Positions 18,184 through 28,308 are shown, numbered from the stretch's first letter. The stretch: DNA of 64,000 nucleotides from Primorskyibacter flagellatus (GCF_014638275.1 NZ_BMFJ01000001.1:1166338-1230337); one strand, 5' to 3'. Translations and numbers: made by a program. The notes: generated by a model not told the origin, from the sequence alone.

Positions 18184-20474
18184 GTCGCCTCGCTTGTTTT
18201 TGCGGCGGGACCGGCCAGGTCGATCGCGCCCGCCAGAAGCGGCAGGCGGATGACGGCGCAGGCCCCGCTGTGGGTCAGCCCCGGAAAGGGCTGAGCATCG
18301 TCCAGGCGGAGCGTGCCGCCATGTTCCTCGATGATCTTCTTGACGATCGGCAGACCAAGGCCGGTGCCCTTGTCGCGCGTCGTCACATAGGGTTCGAACA
18401 GCTTCGCGCGGTCCTCGGGCAGGCCGATGCCGTTGTCGGAGATCCGGATCTCGGCCCAGGGGGCGGTGCCGTGCTCAGTCTCCTGCAGCAGGGTCTCGGC
18501 CTCCACATGCACCGCGGGAACGTAGCCCTCGGGCGCGCCCTTCTCGCGCAGGGTTTCCGTCGCCTCGCCCGCATTCTTTATAAGGTTGGTCAGCGCCTGA
18601 CCGATCATCGTCGCGTCGAGATCCGCGCGCATGGTGCTGTTCGGCAGGGTGGAGGTGATCTTGACGTCCGGCTGGCCCGACTGCTGCAGAAGAACGGCGC
18701 CCTTCAGCAGGTCGCGCAGGTCTTCCTGATGCTTTTCCGGTTCCGGCATCCGGGCGAACTTGGAGAATTCGTCGACGATGCGCCGCAGGTCGCCGGTCTG
18801 CCGGACGATGACTTCGGTGAGCGATTCCAGATCGTTGGCCTGCTCCTCGTCGAGATGGCGGGCGAACTTACGCCGTATGCGTTCGGCCGAAAGCTGGATC
18901 GGTGTCAGCGGGTTCTTGATCTCATGGGCAATCCGCCGGGCGACGTCGCCCCAGGCCGCCATGCGCTGCGCTGTCACCAGATCGGTCACGTCGTCGAAGG
19001 CGACCACGTAGCCTTCGCGCCGCCCTTCCGTGTTGCGGCGGGTGGCCATGCGGACCAGCAGCGCCTCCTGCCGGCCCTGACGGACGACCTTGATCTCGGA
19101 CTGCAGGGTCTGGGCGCCGCTGTCGCGCAGCTGGTCGAACAGCGCGCCGAACTCCGGCACCGCCATGGCGATGGCGACATGTTCCTGATCCGCGTCCCAG
19201 TCCAGCAGCCGCTCCGCCGACTTGTTGACGAAGGTCACGCGCCCCTCCCGGTCCAGACCGACGACGCCGGAGGTGACGGACGACAGTACGGAATCGAACA
19301 GGCGGCGGCGCTGTTCGATCTGGTTTGTGTTCTCAAGCAGGGTCGCCCTCTGCCCCTTCAGCTGCGTGGTCATCTGGTTGAAGTAGCGCGAGAGCATGGC
19401 GATTTCATCGTCGCCCGCGTCCTCCGTCACCCGCACGTCCAGATCCCCTGCCCCGACCCGCTGCGCCGCGCCGGTCAAACGGCCTACGGGGCCCGACAGG
19501 CGTTCGGCGAACCACAGGCCCAGCCAGATGGCGGCGAGGATCAGGATGACCGCGAACCCGATGTAGAGCAGGCCGAATTCGAACAGCACCCGCCCGCGTT
19601 CGTTTTCAAGCTGCTGGTAAAGACGGACGGTTTCCTGCGTGTCGTCCAGCAGGTTCAGGATCTCACCGTCCACATCGCGCGAAACATAGAGGTAGCGGTC
19701 GACGTAGGAGGTGAGCGGGATCAGCGCGCGGAATTCGTTGTTGTCCCAGTCCTGGATCAGCAGGTAGCCGTCCTGCGTCGCCTTCTCGATCTGCGCCGTC
19801 GTCGGTCGTTCGAAGTCGAACAGGTAGGATCCTTCGCCGCGCGCCTGAATCTCCCCTGCCCCGTCAATGACATAGGCTTCCCGGAGTCCACGCTGGATCT
19901 GGTTCTGACCGGAGGCGAGCAGTTGGCGGATGACCGCATCGGTGATCAGGAAATCGCGCTGCTTGGCGGTGTCCAGGAAACGGGCCAGCGCCTCCGCATC
20001 CTCCTCAAGATCGCGGCGGTGTTCCTCCTCATATGCGTGCGCGGCGTTGAGCGAGGCACCGACCACCTGACGCACCCTGTCGGAAAACCAGCCTTCGAGC
20101 CCGATGTTGATCGTCAGAACTGCAAAGATCGCGACCGACACCGTCGGGATCAGCGCCATGATCGCAAAAACGCCGGTCAGGCGCAGGTGCAGGCGGGATC
20201 CGGCGGACTTGGCGCGCCGGGCCGACACCATGCGTGCCACCCGCTGCATCACCAGTGCCGCGACCACCAGCACGTAGACGAGGTCTGCCAGCAGGACGAG
20301 CCGCAGCGAGAGGGAGGACGCGCCCTGTCCAAGAGGCCCGAGTACAAGGAATGTCGCCATCACGAGAAGCGGGCCGAGGATCACAAGCCCCAGTGTCGCC
20401 GCGTTCTGCAACCGCCTTTGTCGCCTGAGCCGCGTCAAGACGGCCCAGCTCGGTCTATGTGTCCGGGTTGCCAC
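18180..20474 (-). CDS. ntrY: Sensor histidine kinase NtrY
   Basis: Membrane sensor kinase of about 764 residues: three or four N-terminal membrane helices with a periplasmic segment, another helix near residues 305-325, a HAMP linker, a PAS domain (SGVVGLDREGRVTFVNKSAE), HisKA with [15 protein letters not shown] and an ATPase domain with NLIKNAGEA, DNGIGLP and GTGLGLPIVKK. I prefer the GTG at 20474, because AAGAGG lies seven bases upstream; an ATG at 20501 has no ribosome site. It phosphorylates NtrX, encoded directly downstream. Confidence 0.93.
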   Translation of the reverse strand: MATRTHRPSWAVLTRLRRQRRLQNAATLGLVILGPLLVMATFLVLGPLGQGASSLSLRLVLLADLVYVLVVAALVMQRVARMVSARRAKSAGSRLHLRLTGVFAIMALIPTVSVAIFAVLTINIGLEGWFSDRVRQVVGASLNAAHAYEEEHRRDLEEDAEALARFLDTAKQRDFLITDAVIRQLLASGQNQIQRGLREAYVIDGAGEIQARGEGSYLFDFERPTTAQIEKATQDGYLLIQDWDNNEFRALIPLTSYVDRYLYVSRDVDGEILNLLDDTQETVRLYQQLENERGRVLFEFGLLYIGFAVILILAAIWLGLWFAERLSGPVGRLTGAAQRVGAGDLDVRVTEDAGDDEIAMLSRYFNQMTTQLKGQRATLLENTNQIEQRRRLFDSVLSSVTSGVVGLDREGRVTFVNKSAERLLDWDADQEHVAIAMAVPEFGALFDQLRDSGAQTLQSEIKVVRQGRQEALLVRMATRRNTEGRREGYVVAFDDVTDLVTAQRMAAWGDVARRIAHEIKNPLTPIQLSAERIRRKFARHLDEEQANDLESLTEVIVRQTGDLRRIVDEFSKFARMPEPEKHQEDLRDLLKGAVLLQQSGQPDVKITSTLPNSTMRADLDATMIGQALTNLIKNAGEATETLREKGAPEGYVPAVHVEAETLLQETEHGTAPWAEIRISDNGIGLPEDRAKLFEPYVTTRDKGTGLGLPIVKKIIEEHGGTLRLDDAQPFPGLTHSGACAVIRLPLLAGAIDLAGPAAKTSEAT

Positions 20475-20536
20475 TCGGCAGCCTCTTGAATTGCGCCGCA
20501 TTCTGCGGCGACCGCTATATATTGTGACCTAATTTT

Positions 20537-20551
20537 CCGGGTGACACCCGG
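20537..20551. terminator. Short perfect hairpin between ntrC and ntrY
   Basis: CCGGGTGACACCCGG forms a 6-bp stem with a 3-base loop about 20 bases past the ntrC stop. It is followed on the minus strand by AAAATTAGG, not a T-run, so it may be a processing or attenuation site more than a full terminator. An AT-rich CAATATATAG stretch follows, a possible internal promoter for ntrYX. Confidence 0.4.
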
Positions 20552-20573
20552 CAGCCACTGCTCTGTTGCGGTT

Positions 20574-21944
20574 TTACATCAATTTGCGGCGGCGTGTCAC
20601 GCGAATATCCAGATCGGTGATCTTCTTACGCAGCGTATTCCGGTTGATCCCGAGAAGGTCGGCGCATTTCGCCTGGTTCCCGCCCGTGGCTTCCAGCGCA
20701 ATCTCGATCAGGGGCGTCTCCATCTCCTTGAGAATGCGGGTGTATAGGCCCGGCGGGGGCAGCATGTTGCCGTGCAGGTCGAAGTAACGGCGCAGATGGC
20801 GGCCGATGGAGGTCGACAGTTTCTCCGTATCCTCGACCCCGGTCGCGACCTCGCTCTCGGGCTGGCTGCCGAGCACACCGGCGACTTCCTGCTTGGTGAT
20901 CTCGTCGGTCCGGGCGGTCAGCACCAACCGGCGAATCGCGTTTTCGATCTGGCGCACGTTGCCCGGCCAGGGGTGGGAGCGCACCATCTCCATCGCCTCG
21001 TCCGTCAGCCGGCGCAGCGGCGTGCCCTCGCGTTCCGACCGGTTGAGGAAATGGTCGACCAGAAGCGGAATGTCATCCACCCGGTCGCGCAGCGCGGGCA
21101 CGTGAATCGCCGCACCCGACAGGCGATAGTAAAGATCCTGCCGCAACCGGTCCTCCTCCATCGCCCGGTTCAGATCGGCCTGGGAGGTCGCCATGAAGCG
21201 CGGCAGCGTATCGGCGTTGCCATCCATCATGCGCACGATCCGGGCCTGCACCTCGGTCGGGATGTCGGTGATCTCGTCGAAGATGATCGTCCCGCCCTTG
21301 GCACGGGCGAGCACCTGTGCCGGCCCCTCGATGTCCTGCAGTTCGGCGGCAGAGGCGGTGACGAAAGGCAGGTTGCGCCGATCAGAGAAATCGTGAATGG
21401 CCCGTGCTATCAGGGACTTGCCCGTGCCCGACTCCCCGGTGATCAGAACCGACAGGTCGGTGTTCAGCACCCGCGCGATCAGCCGGTACAGCGCCTGCAT
21501 CGACGGGGTGCGCCCGACAAGGGGCAGTTCGTCGGGGCGTTCGTTGGCATCGCTGGTGATGGCCGGTGTTCCGGCCCGCCGCCGCGCTTCGAGCGCGCGG
21601 GCGGTCCGCTTCATCAGGTCGGGCAGGTCGAACGGCTTGGGCAGGTAGTCGTAGGCCTCCGCCTCCGCCGCCTGGATGGCCGTCATGATGGTATTCTGTG
21701 CGGAGATCACGATGACCGGCAGGCCGGGCCGATCCTGGGCAATCTTGGGCAGCATCTCCAGCCCGTTCCCGTCGGGCATCATGACATCGGAAATCACCAC
21801 GTCGCCCTTGCCCTCGCCGACCCATCTCATCAGCGTGGTGAGAGAGGATGTCGCGTGAACCTTGCAGCCCGCGCGGGTCAGGGCCTGGGTCAGGACGGTG
21901 CGGATCGTGCGGTCGTCGTCTGCGACAAGGATGGTGCCATCCAT
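20574..21944 (-). CDS. ntrC: Nitrogen regulation protein NtrC (GAFTGA-less type)
   Basis: Response regulator of 456 residues. The receiver carries VADDDRT and phospho-Asp in [10 protein letters not shown]; the AAA+ domain carries Walker A GESGTGKS and Walker [12 protein letters not shown]; the C terminus ends in the Fis-type [19 protein letters not shown]. Between the two Walker motifs the sigma-54 loop with GAFTGA is missing (the sequence goes from [19 protein letters not shown] directly to Walker B). This is the known architecture of Rhodobacter capsulatus NtrC, which activates sigma-70-type polymerase. It lies two bases after ntrB. Confidence 0.95.
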   Translation of the reverse strand: MDGTILVADDDRTIRTVLTQALTRAGCKVHATSSLTTLMRWVGEGKGDVVISDVMMPDGNGLEMLPKIAQDRPGLPVIVISAQNTIMTAIQAAEAEAYDYLPKPFDLPDLMKRTARALEARRRAGTPAITSDANERPDELPLVGRTPSMQALYRLIARVLNTDLSVLITGESGTGKSLIARAIHDFSDRRNLPFVTASAAELQDIEGPAQVLARAKGGTIIFDEITDIPTEVQARIVRMMDGNADTLPRFMATSQADLNRAMEEDRLRQDLYYRLSGAAIHVPALRDRVDDIPLLVDHFLNRSEREGTPLRRLTDEAMEMVRSHPWPGNVRQIENAIRRLVLTARTDEITKQEVAGVLGSQPESEVATGVEDTEKLSTSIGRHLRRYFDLHGNMLPPPGLYTRILKEMETPLIEIALEATGGNQAKCADLLGINRNTLRKKITDLDIRVTRRRKLM

Positions 21945-21946
21945 GC

Positions 21947-23032
21947 TCAGCTCTCCTTGGTTTTACGTTTGGGGCGCGCCGGATCGCGAGGGAGCGACAG
22001 GCGGAAGACGGTCTTGCCGGGAACGGAAGTGACGGAAATCCATCCGTCATGGTCCGAGATGATCTTGCTTACAAGCGCGAGGCCGAGGCCGGTGCCGTTC
22101 TCCTTCCCCGAGACGAAGGGATCGAAGATGTCTCCGGCGATGTCGGGCGGCAGGCCGGGGCCGTCGTCGATGACCTCGATCTGCAGCGGCAGGGCCTTGC
22201 CCTCCCCGTCCGAACGGCGCAGGCGGAAGGAATGTTCGTAATAGGTGTGCAGGCGGATGGTGCCCGGCGTCTTTCCGGCGGCTTCGGAGGCGTTCTTCAG
22301 CAGGTTCAGAATGACCTGAAGCAGCTGGTCGGGATCGCCGAGCGCCATGGGAAGCGAGGGGTCGTAATCCTCGAGTATCTTCATATGCGCGCCGAAGCCA
22401 AGCAGCGCGGAGCGGCGGGCGCGGTCCAGCACGTCGTGGATGTTCACCGGGCGCAGGTCCGGCATGGTCAGGTTGCCGAACTGTTCCACCTGTTCCAGCA
22501 GTTTCACGATCCGGCGGCTTTCCCCGACGATCAGGTCGGTCAGTTCCCGGTCCTCCGCCGTCAGGCCCATGGACAGCAGCTGCGCCGCCCCGGTGATCCC
22601 GGCGAGCGGGTTCTTGATCTCGTGCGCCAGCATCTCTGCCATGCCGATGGCGGACTTGGCGGCGGATTTCACCGTGTGGTCCTGCGTCAGCCGCCCTGCC
22701 AGTTCGCGCGGAGAGATCAGGAACAGCATGTGCCCCGGCTCTCCGGCCAGCGGCGCGATCTGCAGGTTGCAGTGCAGCGGCGCGCGTTCGCCCGTGCCCA
22801 CGTCCACGTCGTTCACGAACAGCGGGGAGGAGGTTTCCCGCGCCCGCTTGAACGCCGCGTCCAGCGGGCTGTCGATCATCACCTTCTCCCAGACCGGGGT
22901 GCCGTGGATCGTCTTGGAAGATGTGTTGAGAAACCCCTCCGCCGCCGCGTTGATCGCAACGATCCGGTCCTCCGGGTCGAGGAGGATCGCGGGCACGGGA
23001 AGGGAATTCCAGACCGCATCGTCTTCGATCAT
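21947..23032 (-). CDS. ntrB: Nitrogen regulation sensor kinase NtrB
   Basis: Cytosolic two-component kinase of 361 residues that sets NtrC phosphorylation according to PII signals. A PAS domain (residues about 10-115) is followed by HisKA with [16 protein letters not shown] and a HATPase domain with [21 protein letters not shown] and [12 protein letters not shown]. No membrane segment is seen. Its ATG overlaps the dusB stop by four bases (ATGA, 23029-23032) and ntrC begins two bases after its stop, giving a tight dusB-ntrB-ntrC operon. Confidence 0.95.
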   Translation of the reverse strand: MIEDDAVWNSLPVPAILLDPEDRIVAINAAAEGFLNTSSKTIHGTPVWEKVMIDSPLDAAFKRARETSSPLFVNDVDVGTGERAPLHCNLQIAPLAGEPGHMLFLISPRELAGRLTQDHTVKSAAKSAIGMAEMLAHEIKNPLAGITGAAQLLSMGLTAEDRELTDLIVGESRRIVKLLEQVEQFGNLTMPDLRPVNIHDVLDRARRSALLGFGAHMKILEDYDPSLPMALGDPDQLLQVILNLLKNASEAAGKTPGTIRLHTYYEHSFRLRRSDGEGKALPLQIEVIDDGPGLPPDIAGDIFDPFVSGKENGTGLGLALVSKIISDHDGWISVTSVPGKTVFRLSLPRDPARPKRKTKES

Positions 23033-24018
23033 GCGGCCGTCCTTTCCGCGTCGCGGGACGCGAGCGCCTCGGGCAGCAGGGACAGGACCTCGGCGGTATC
23101 GCGGCTGCGCAGGATACGCCCGCGCAGATCGGCGGGCGTTCCCGCGTCGTCCATGTACCAGCCGAGGTGCTTGCGCGCGACACGCAGGCCAAGGTCTGTG
23201 CCGTAGAAGGACAGGATCGCGTCGTAGTGGCGGGCGGCCAGCGCGGCCCGGTTGGGCGCCGTGGGCGCGGACGTGGCGGACGTGCCGGAGAGGGCCGCGA
23301 TCGTATCGGCCACCGCCCAGGGGCGCCCCTGAATCCCGCGCCCGATCATCACCCCGGCAGCACCCGAGGCGTCGAGCGCGCGGCGCGCGGTTTCCGCATC
23401 GGTGATGTCGCCGTTGGCCAGCACCGGCACCGTCACCGCATCGACCACCGCACGGATCGCGTTCCAGTCGGCCTGGCCCTTGTAGAACTGGCAGCGCGTG
23501 CGGCCATGGATCACCACCATTCGCACCCCTGCCCCTTCGGCCCGACGGGCGAGGTCGGGAGCATTGAGGCTGTCGTCGTCCCAGCCGAGGCGCATCTTCA
23601 CGGTCACGGGCACGTCCACCGCCCCGGCGACAGCCTCGATCAGGCTCAGGGCAAGGTCCGGGTCGCGCATCAGCGCCGATCCCGACAGACCTCCGGTGAC
23701 CTTCTTCGCAGGGCAGCCCATGTTGATGTCGATCAGGGCCGCGCCAAGGTCGGCGACCTGCCGCGCGGCTTCGGCCATCACCGCGGGATCGCGCCCGGCC
23801 AGCTGGACGGAGGTCGCCGCGCGCCCGATGCCAAGCTCCGCGCGTTCGCGGGTGCCGGACCGGGCGGTGACGAGCTCTCCGCTCGCGACCATTTCGCTCA
23901 CCACGAGGTCCGCACCAAAGCCGGTGACGAGGTCGCGCATCGGCAGGTCCGTGATCCCGGCCATGGGAGCAAGGGCGACAACAGGACGATCCGGTGTGGT
24001 GTCGAACGGGAAATTCAT
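23029..24018 (-). CDS. dusB: tRNA-dihydrouridine synthase DusB (NifR3)
   Basis: Flavin enzyme that reduces uridine to dihydrouridine in tRNA, 329 residues. Seen: VALAPMAGITDLPMR, the GCPAKKV motif with catalytic Cys in INMGCP, KMRLGWD, VIHGRTRCQ, and the FMN phosphate-binding ANGDITD and GVMIGRGIQG. The start at 24018 excludes 47 codons of a longer open frame that lacks family similarity. The dusB-ntrBC order is the classic nifR3-ntrB-ntrC operon. The 175-base divergent region to ispDF holds a palindrome at 24028-24047. Confidence 0.94.
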   Translation of the reverse strand: MNFPFDTTPDRPVVALAPMAGITDLPMRDLVTGFGADLVVSEMVASGELVTARSGTRERAELGIGRAATSVQLAGRDPAVMAEAARQVADLGAALIDINMGCPAKKVTGGLSGSALMRDPDLALSLIEAVAGAVDVPVTVKMRLGWDDDSLNAPDLARRAEGAGVRMVVIHGRTRCQFYKGQADWNAIRAVVDAVTVPVLANGDITDAETARRALDASGAAGVMIGRGIQGRPWAVADTIAALSGTSATSAPTAPNRAALAARHYDAILSFYGTDLGLRVARKHLGWYMDDAGTPADLRGRILRSRDTAEVLSLLPEALASRDAERTAA

Positions 24019-24027
24019 GCCTAAACC

Positions 24028-24047
24028 TTGAGCAATATTGCTTAAGT
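24028..24047. promoter_or_regulatory. 20-bp palindrome in the dusB-ntrBC / ispDF divergent region
   Basis: CTTGAGCAATATTGCTTAAG, with a perfect 12-bp core AGCAATATTGCT (24031-24042) and one mismatched pair in the flanks. It starts ten bases upstream of the dusB ATG. It could be an operator for a dimeric regulator of the nitrogen operon; it does not match the TGCAC-type enteric NtrC site. Confidence 0.45.
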
Positions 24048-24193
24048 ATCGTGACAGGGCGGCAAGCTCAACGCGAGCAGCGGCAATCAACGCCTCACAC
24101 CTAAGCGACTGCACAATAAATAGGCAACCAGAAATCGGCCCGGCCGGGCCGGTGCGCATTGCCGGGGGGCGGAAATCGCACTATCCAGACGCC

Positions 24194-25333
24194 ATGACCG
24201 CATCCGGGCCTCACTTCGTTACCATCCTCGTGGCCGCCGGGCGGGGTCTGCGTGCGGGCGGTGGCGTGCCGAAGCAGTGGCGCCCCCTGGCTGGCCGGCG
24301 CGTGGCCGACTGGACGCTCGCCGCCTTTGACCCCGGTCCCGTCGTCGTCGTTCTGCACCCGGATGACAAGGACATTCCCCTGCCCGAGGGCGTTGCCCGC
24401 GTTACCGGCGGTGCCACCCGCAGCGACAGCGTGAAGGCCGGGATCACGCGGGCCTGGGCGCTTGGCGCGACCCATGTGCTGATTCACGACATCGCCCGCC
24501 CCTGCGTGACCCCTTCGGTCATCGCGGGTGTCCGCGATGCGCTGACCGGCGGCGCGGTGGCCGCCGCACCGGGGCTGGCGGTGACCGATGCGCTCTGGTC
24601 CTGCGACGGCGACCGGGTCGGTGCCATGCGCGACCGTACGGGCCTGATGCGGGCGCAGACCCCGCAGGGCTTCGCCATCGGAGAGATCGCCGCCGCCCAT
24701 GACGGCTTCGAAGGCGCGGCGGCCGATGACGTGGAAGTCGCGCTTTCCGCCGGCCTTCCTGTCACGGTCACGCCCGGCGACGAAGAGAATATCAAGATCA
24801 CCCATGCAGAGGACTTCGCCCGGGCCGAGGCGATCCTCAGGAAAAGGACCACGATGGACATCAGGATGGGCAACGGCTTTGACGTGCATGCCTTCTGTGA
24901 CGGGGATCAAGTGATGCTCTGCGGGGTTGCGGTGCCGCATGACCGGGGCCTGCTTGGTCATTCGGATGCCGACGTGGGCATGCACGCCGTGACCGACGCG
25001 ATCTACGGCGCTTTGGCCGAGGGCGACATCGGGCGGCACTTCCCGCCCTCCGACCCGCAATGGAAGGGGGCGGAGAGCCACATCTTCCTGTCCCATGCCG
25101 TCGGTCTGGCGCAACGGAAAGGATACCGGGTGAGCAATATCGACTGCACGCTGATCTGCGAACGCCCCAAGGTCGGGCCCCATGCCGCCGCAATGCAGGC
25201 GGCCATGGCGGGGATCATGGGGGTGGAACCGGGCCGGGTGTCGGTGAAGGCGACGACCTCGGAACGGCTTGGCTTCACCGGCCGGGGCGAAGGGATCGCG
25301 GCCATGGCTTCTGCCGTGCTGGTGCCGCTGTGA
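24194..25333 (+). CDS. ispDF: Bifunctional IspD/IspF isoprenoid enzyme
   Basis: Fused MEP-pathway enzyme of 379 residues. Residues 1 to about 218 are the cytidylyltransferase IspD ([17 protein letters not shown], the CTP site; [15 protein letters not shown]). Residues from about 222 are the cyclodiphosphate synthase IspF ([51 protein letters not shown]). The fusion is common in alphaproteobacteria. The start at 24194 excludes 52 unsupported upstream codons. The stop overlaps the GTG of pgpA (GTGA). Confidence 0.95.
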   Translation: MTASGPHFVTILVAAGRGLRAGGGVPKQWRPLAGRRVADWTLAAFDPGPVVVVLHPDDKDIPLPEGVARVTGGATRSDSVKAGITRAWALGATHVLIHDIARPCVTPSVIAGVRDALTGGAVAAAPGLAVTDALWSCDGDRVGAMRDRTGLMRAQTPQGFAIGEIAAAHDGFEGAAADDVEVALSAGLPVTVTPGDEENIKITHAEDFARAEAILRKRTTMDIRMGNGFDVHAFCDGDQVMLCGVAVPHDRGLLGHSDADVGMHAVTDAIYGALAEGDIGRHFPPSDPQWKGAESHIFLSHAVGLAQRKGYRVSNIDCTLICERPKVGPHAAAMQAAMAGIMGVEPGRVSVKATTSERLGFTGRGEGIAAMASAVLVPL

Positions 25334-25824
25334 CCGGCGCGCAGTGGATCGGCACGGTCGGCGGGGTCGGCTACATGCGCCCCGCCTCCGGGACCTGGGG
25401 CAGTGCGGCCGCCCTGCCGCTCGCCTGGCTGCTTTATATCGCCGGCGGGGTCTGGGCTGTGCTGGTCGCCATACCGCTGGTCTTCGCCGCCGGATGGTGG
25501 GCCACCCGAGAGATGACGGCGGGGGCGGACAATCACGATCCGTCCGAAGTGGTGGTGGACGAGGTCGCGGGCCAGTGGGTCGCGCTCCTCCCCGTCGTGA
25601 TCGGGGCCGCCCATGCCGGTGTGCCGGTGCTCGCGCTCTGGCCCGGCTGGATCGTGGCGTTCTTCGCCTTCCGGCTTTTCGACATCTGGAAACCCGGGCC
25701 CGTGGGCTGGGCGGACCGGCGTGACGATGCGTTCGGCGTGATGCTGGACGACGTGATCGCGGGGGTCTTTGCCGCCGTGACGGTCGTGGCGTTCGGTGTA
25801 TTCTACCACGTTGTTCTGATTTAG
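25330..25824 (+). CDS. pgpA: Phosphatidylglycerophosphatase A
   Basis: Inner-membrane phosphatase that removes phosphate from phosphatidylglycerophosphate, 164 residues. Signature parts: [19 protein letters not shown] at the N terminus, [17 protein letters not shown] with the acidic active-site residues, [17 protein letters not shown], and a C-terminal [10 protein letters not shown] helix. The GTG at 25330 overlaps the ispDF stop, so translation is probably coupled. An in-frame open stretch inside ispDF is a shadow. Confidence 0.92.
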   Translation: MTGAQWIGTVGGVGYMRPASGTWGSAAALPLAWLLYIAGGVWAVLVAIPLVFAAGWWATREMTAGADNHDPSEVVVDEVAGQWVALLPVVIGAAHAGVPVLALWPGWIVAFFAFRLFDIWKPGPVGWADRRDDAFGVMLDDVIAGVFAAVTVVAFGVFYHVVLI

Positions 25825-25833
25825 GAAAACGCC

Positions 25834-26307
25834 ATGTCCCTGCCCCAAGACGTTCTCACCGCCTGCGCCGACGCCGGGCTGAAACTGGTGACCGCCGAAA
25901 GCTGCACCGGCGGCATGGTCTGCGCCTCGCTCGTCGACATCCCCGGGTCATCCAGCGTCGTGCTGGGCGGGGTGGTGAGCTATTCCAACGGGTTGAAGAT
26001 GGCCCTGCTCGGCGTGCGCGAGGAGACGCTGAAAACCCATGGCGCGGTGAGCGAGGAGACGGCGGCAGAGATGGCCACGGGCGCGCTCTCCCGGCTCGGC
26101 GCGGATATTGCGGTGTCGATCACCGGCGTCGCGGGGCCCGGCGCCAGCGGGCCGAAGCCCGAAGGCATGGTCTGTTTCGGTCTCGCCCGGCGCGGCGCCG
26201 TGCCGGTGACGGAGACCATGCAGTTCGGCGCGCTAGGCCGGGCAGAGGTCCGCGCCGCCTCACGCGACCATGCGCTTGGCATGGTGCTGGCAGCCGTCGC
26301 CCGCTAG
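25834..26307 (+). CDS. pncC: CinA C-terminal domain protein (nicotinamide-nucleotide amidohydrolase)
   Basis: Stand-alone PncC/CinA-C domain of 157 residues that deamidates nicotinamide mononucleotide in NAD recycling. The family motifs TAESCTGGMVCASLVD, SYSNGLKMALLGV, GAVSEETAAEMA and SITGVAGPGASG are all visible; the N-terminal MoCo-binding half of full CinA is absent. The start has TTAGGAAA upstream and follows pgpA by nine bases, the third gene of an ispDF-pgpA-pncC operon. It is convergent with the MmgE/PrpD gene. Confidence 0.9.
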   Translation: MSLPQDVLTACADAGLKLVTAESCTGGMVCASLVDIPGSSSVVLGGVVSYSNGLKMALLGVREETLKTHGAVSEETAAEMATGALSRLGADIAVSITGVAGPGASGPKPEGMVCFGLARRGAVPVTETMQFGALGRAEVRAASRDHALGMVLAAVAR

Positions 26308-26317
26308 AGACAGGGCC

Positions 26318-27604
26318 CTAGCCGCGGATGAAATCGCCGACAGCGCGGGCCGCGGCTGACGACGCGACCAGATCGTCCGCAGCGCCGGCACGGTTGCCCA
26401 GAAGGCTGGCCGCCTTCGCCTCCACCTTCGCAGCCTTGTCGTCGATCGGCAGCGGCGCGTCGAGATCGTGGAATGCCTCCGCCACGCCCTCCGACCCGCG
26501 CAGGCTGACCCGCGCCTGCATCTCGGTCAGTCCCTCGTCCGCCGTGACCAGAACCCTCTCGCGCAGCACCGACAGGTCCGGCCGGGCGCAAAGCGCGTCG
26601 GTATAGCTGTCCAGCCGCGCCGTATCCACACCAAGCAGCGCCATCGGCAGCACGGTGGTGTAGGAAAACTTCGCCCCCAGCCCCGTGGTCGGGGCGGGCT
26701 GGTTGCAGACGGTCAGCCAGCGGGGATGGGTGGCGACGGCGATCTGTTCGACCCCGGCGGGATCGGCGGGCAGCAGGTCCGCCACCGCTTCGAGCGCGGC
26801 ATGCAGACCGTGGCAGCAGGCGTGGAACTTGTGGCTGATCGTGGCAAAGCGCCAGTCCGTGCCCAGCCCTTCCAGCGCGGTCAGGTCGGCGGCGCCGTGA
26901 TGGGTCTCTCCGAATCCCTGCGGGCCGTCCAGACCGTGCGGCGCGGGCACGAAACCGAGTGCGACCAGCAGCGCGGCTTCCACCCCCGTGGCGGCGGCGA
27001 TCCCGGCGTTGTAGGGCTTGCCCATGGTGCCGAACTGGCTTTTCAGCCCCGCCGCGCGGGTGCCGGTCAGGCCAAGCGCGGCATGCAGCCCCTGCGCGTC
27101 CAGCCCCAGAAGCCGCCCGGCCGCGACGGCCGCACCAAAGGCACCGGCGGTGGCGGTCTGGTGATAGCCGATCTGGTAATGCCCGCGGCCCAGCCAGACG
27201 CCGACGCGGATCGAGGCCTCCATCCCGATCAGCGCCGCCTGTTGCAGCGTCTCACCGGATGCGCCCTCCCGCTCCGCAATTGCCAGGGCGGCGGAAAAGA
27301 CCGCGACCGAAGGGTGGCCGATATGGGCGAAATGCGTGTCGTCATAGTCCAGCGCGTGCGAGGTCGCGCCGTTGACCAGCGCAGCCGCGCGGGCGGGCAG
27401 TTTCGCCCCCCCGAAGACAGAGGCCTGCGGGGTCCCGCCTTCCTCCTCCGCCATGGCGCGGGTGATGCGGGCGACGGGTTCGTCGCGCCCCGCGATACCG
27501 CAGGCAATCCAGTCGAGCATGGACAGGCGCAGGATGCGCATGACCTCGTCCGGGACCGCGTGCGGTGCGGCGGCGAAATCGGCAAGCTGGCGGGCAAACG
27601 TCAT
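26318..27604 (-). CDS. MmgE/PrpD family protein
   Basis: Cytosolic protein of 428 residues with the two-domain MmgE/PrpD fold. Family members include 2-methylcitrate dehydratase, cis-aconitate decarboxylase and iminodisuccinate epimerases. Visible: NGATSHALDYDDTH with the conserved acid cluster, GYHQTATAGAFGAAVAAGRL, SQFGTMGKPYNAG and the lysine/histidine segment SHKFHACCHGLHAALEA. No prpB or prpC is next to it, so a propionate role is not supported here; the cluster has no other catabolic gene. Substrate unassigned. Confidence 0.85.
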   Translation of the reverse strand: MTFARQLADFAAAPHAVPDEVMRILRLSMLDWIACGIAGRDEPVARITRAMAEEEGGTPQASVFGGAKLPARAAALVNGATSHALDYDDTHFAHIGHPSVAVFSAALAIAEREGASGETLQQAALIGMEASIRVGVWLGRGHYQIGYHQTATAGAFGAAVAAGRLLGLDAQGLHAALGLTGTRAAGLKSQFGTMGKPYNAGIAAATGVEAALLVALGFVPAPHGLDGPQGFGETHHGAADLTALEGLGTDWRFATISHKFHACCHGLHAALEAVADLLPADPAGVEQIAVATHPRWLTVCNQPAPTTGLGAKFSYTTVLPMALLGVDTARLDSYTDALCARPDLSVLRERVLVTADEGLTEMQARVSLRGSEGVAEAFHDLDAPLPIDDKAAKVEAKAASLLGNRAGAADDLVASSAAARAVGDFIRG

Positions 27605-27765
27605 GGGATCCTCCTCCGGTCAGAGAAGGATCCTAGACCTGTTTCCGCCCCGCCGGAAGGGGGAGGAAAGCGCGGAACGCGTTCAACCTCAGAGCGATTT
27701 CCATCCGGAGTGTATTGCCATCTGGCCGGAGCGCATGGCGTCCCGGCCAGCATGGCGATGCAGTG

Positions 27766-28308
27766 TCAGGCGAGCTGGTTCACCGGCCGGCTTTCGGCGG
27801 CCTCCGACCGCGCGCCGTATCCGGACACGGCTGTCGCGGCGTAGGTGTCGACCCGGCGGAAGGAGTCGAGGTCCATGTCGTCCAGCAGCGCCATGGCCGC
27901 CTCCCGGGTCTGCAGTGCGATGGCCGCCCGGCGGGCGAAATCGACCGCGTTCACCTTGCCGTCGTCCTCCGGCTCCGGTTCGGGCAGGATGGCGTCATCT
28001 GCCGTCCCGGCCCCGTTGGATGCAGCATTTGTTGAAGCTGCAACCGTTCCGCCGGACGACGCAGGCGTTGCCGAGGTGGTACCCGTTCCGCCCGATGCGG
28101 TCGGCTGCGTTCCTTCCGCGGGCGTTACGGTTTCGGTTCCCGACGTTGTGGCAGGTGCCTGTTCCGTCGTCTGTACAGGCGCCGTCTCCGCGGTTTCCTG
28201 CTGCGCGGCGGCCTCGCGCTCTGCTTTTTTGGCCTGTCCATGATTTTGCGGCGTCGCAGTCGTCGTGCTGCTTGTGCCGGTTACGCTTGGCATCTTGTTC
28301 TCCATCAT
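27766..28308 (-). CDS. Unrecognised protein, paralogue of the next upstream gene
   Basis: About 180 residues. Residues 1-115 are low-complexity, rich in Thr, Ala, Ser, Gln and Glu, probably disordered. From about 118 comes a helical part with VNAVDFARRAAIALQTREAA, nearly the same as VIAVDFARRAAIAAQSKAAS in the neighbour at 28567-29088. No signal peptide or membrane segment. Start uncertain: ATGs at 28308, 28305 and 28293; the last has GGAG six bases upstream. I do not recognise the family and give no function. Confidence 0.65.
   Translation of the reverse strand: MMENKMPSVTGTSSTTTATPQNHGQAKKAEREAAAQQETAETAPVQTTEQAPATTSGTETVTPAEGTQPTASGGTGTTSATPASSGGTVAASTNAASNGAGTADDAILPEPEPEDDGKVNAVDFARRAAIALQTREAAMALLDDMDLDSFRRVDTYAATAVSGYGARSEAAESRPVNQLA

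Noticed and set aside
18270-20489. A 739-codon open frame antisense to ntrY
   Set aside because: The ntrY product has all histidine-kinase motifs; the antisense translation has none and has the composition of a shadow frame.
26318-27604. Methylcitrate-cycle prpD
   Set aside because: The fold is MmgE/PrpD, but no prpB, prpC or regulator is beside it, so only the family is given.
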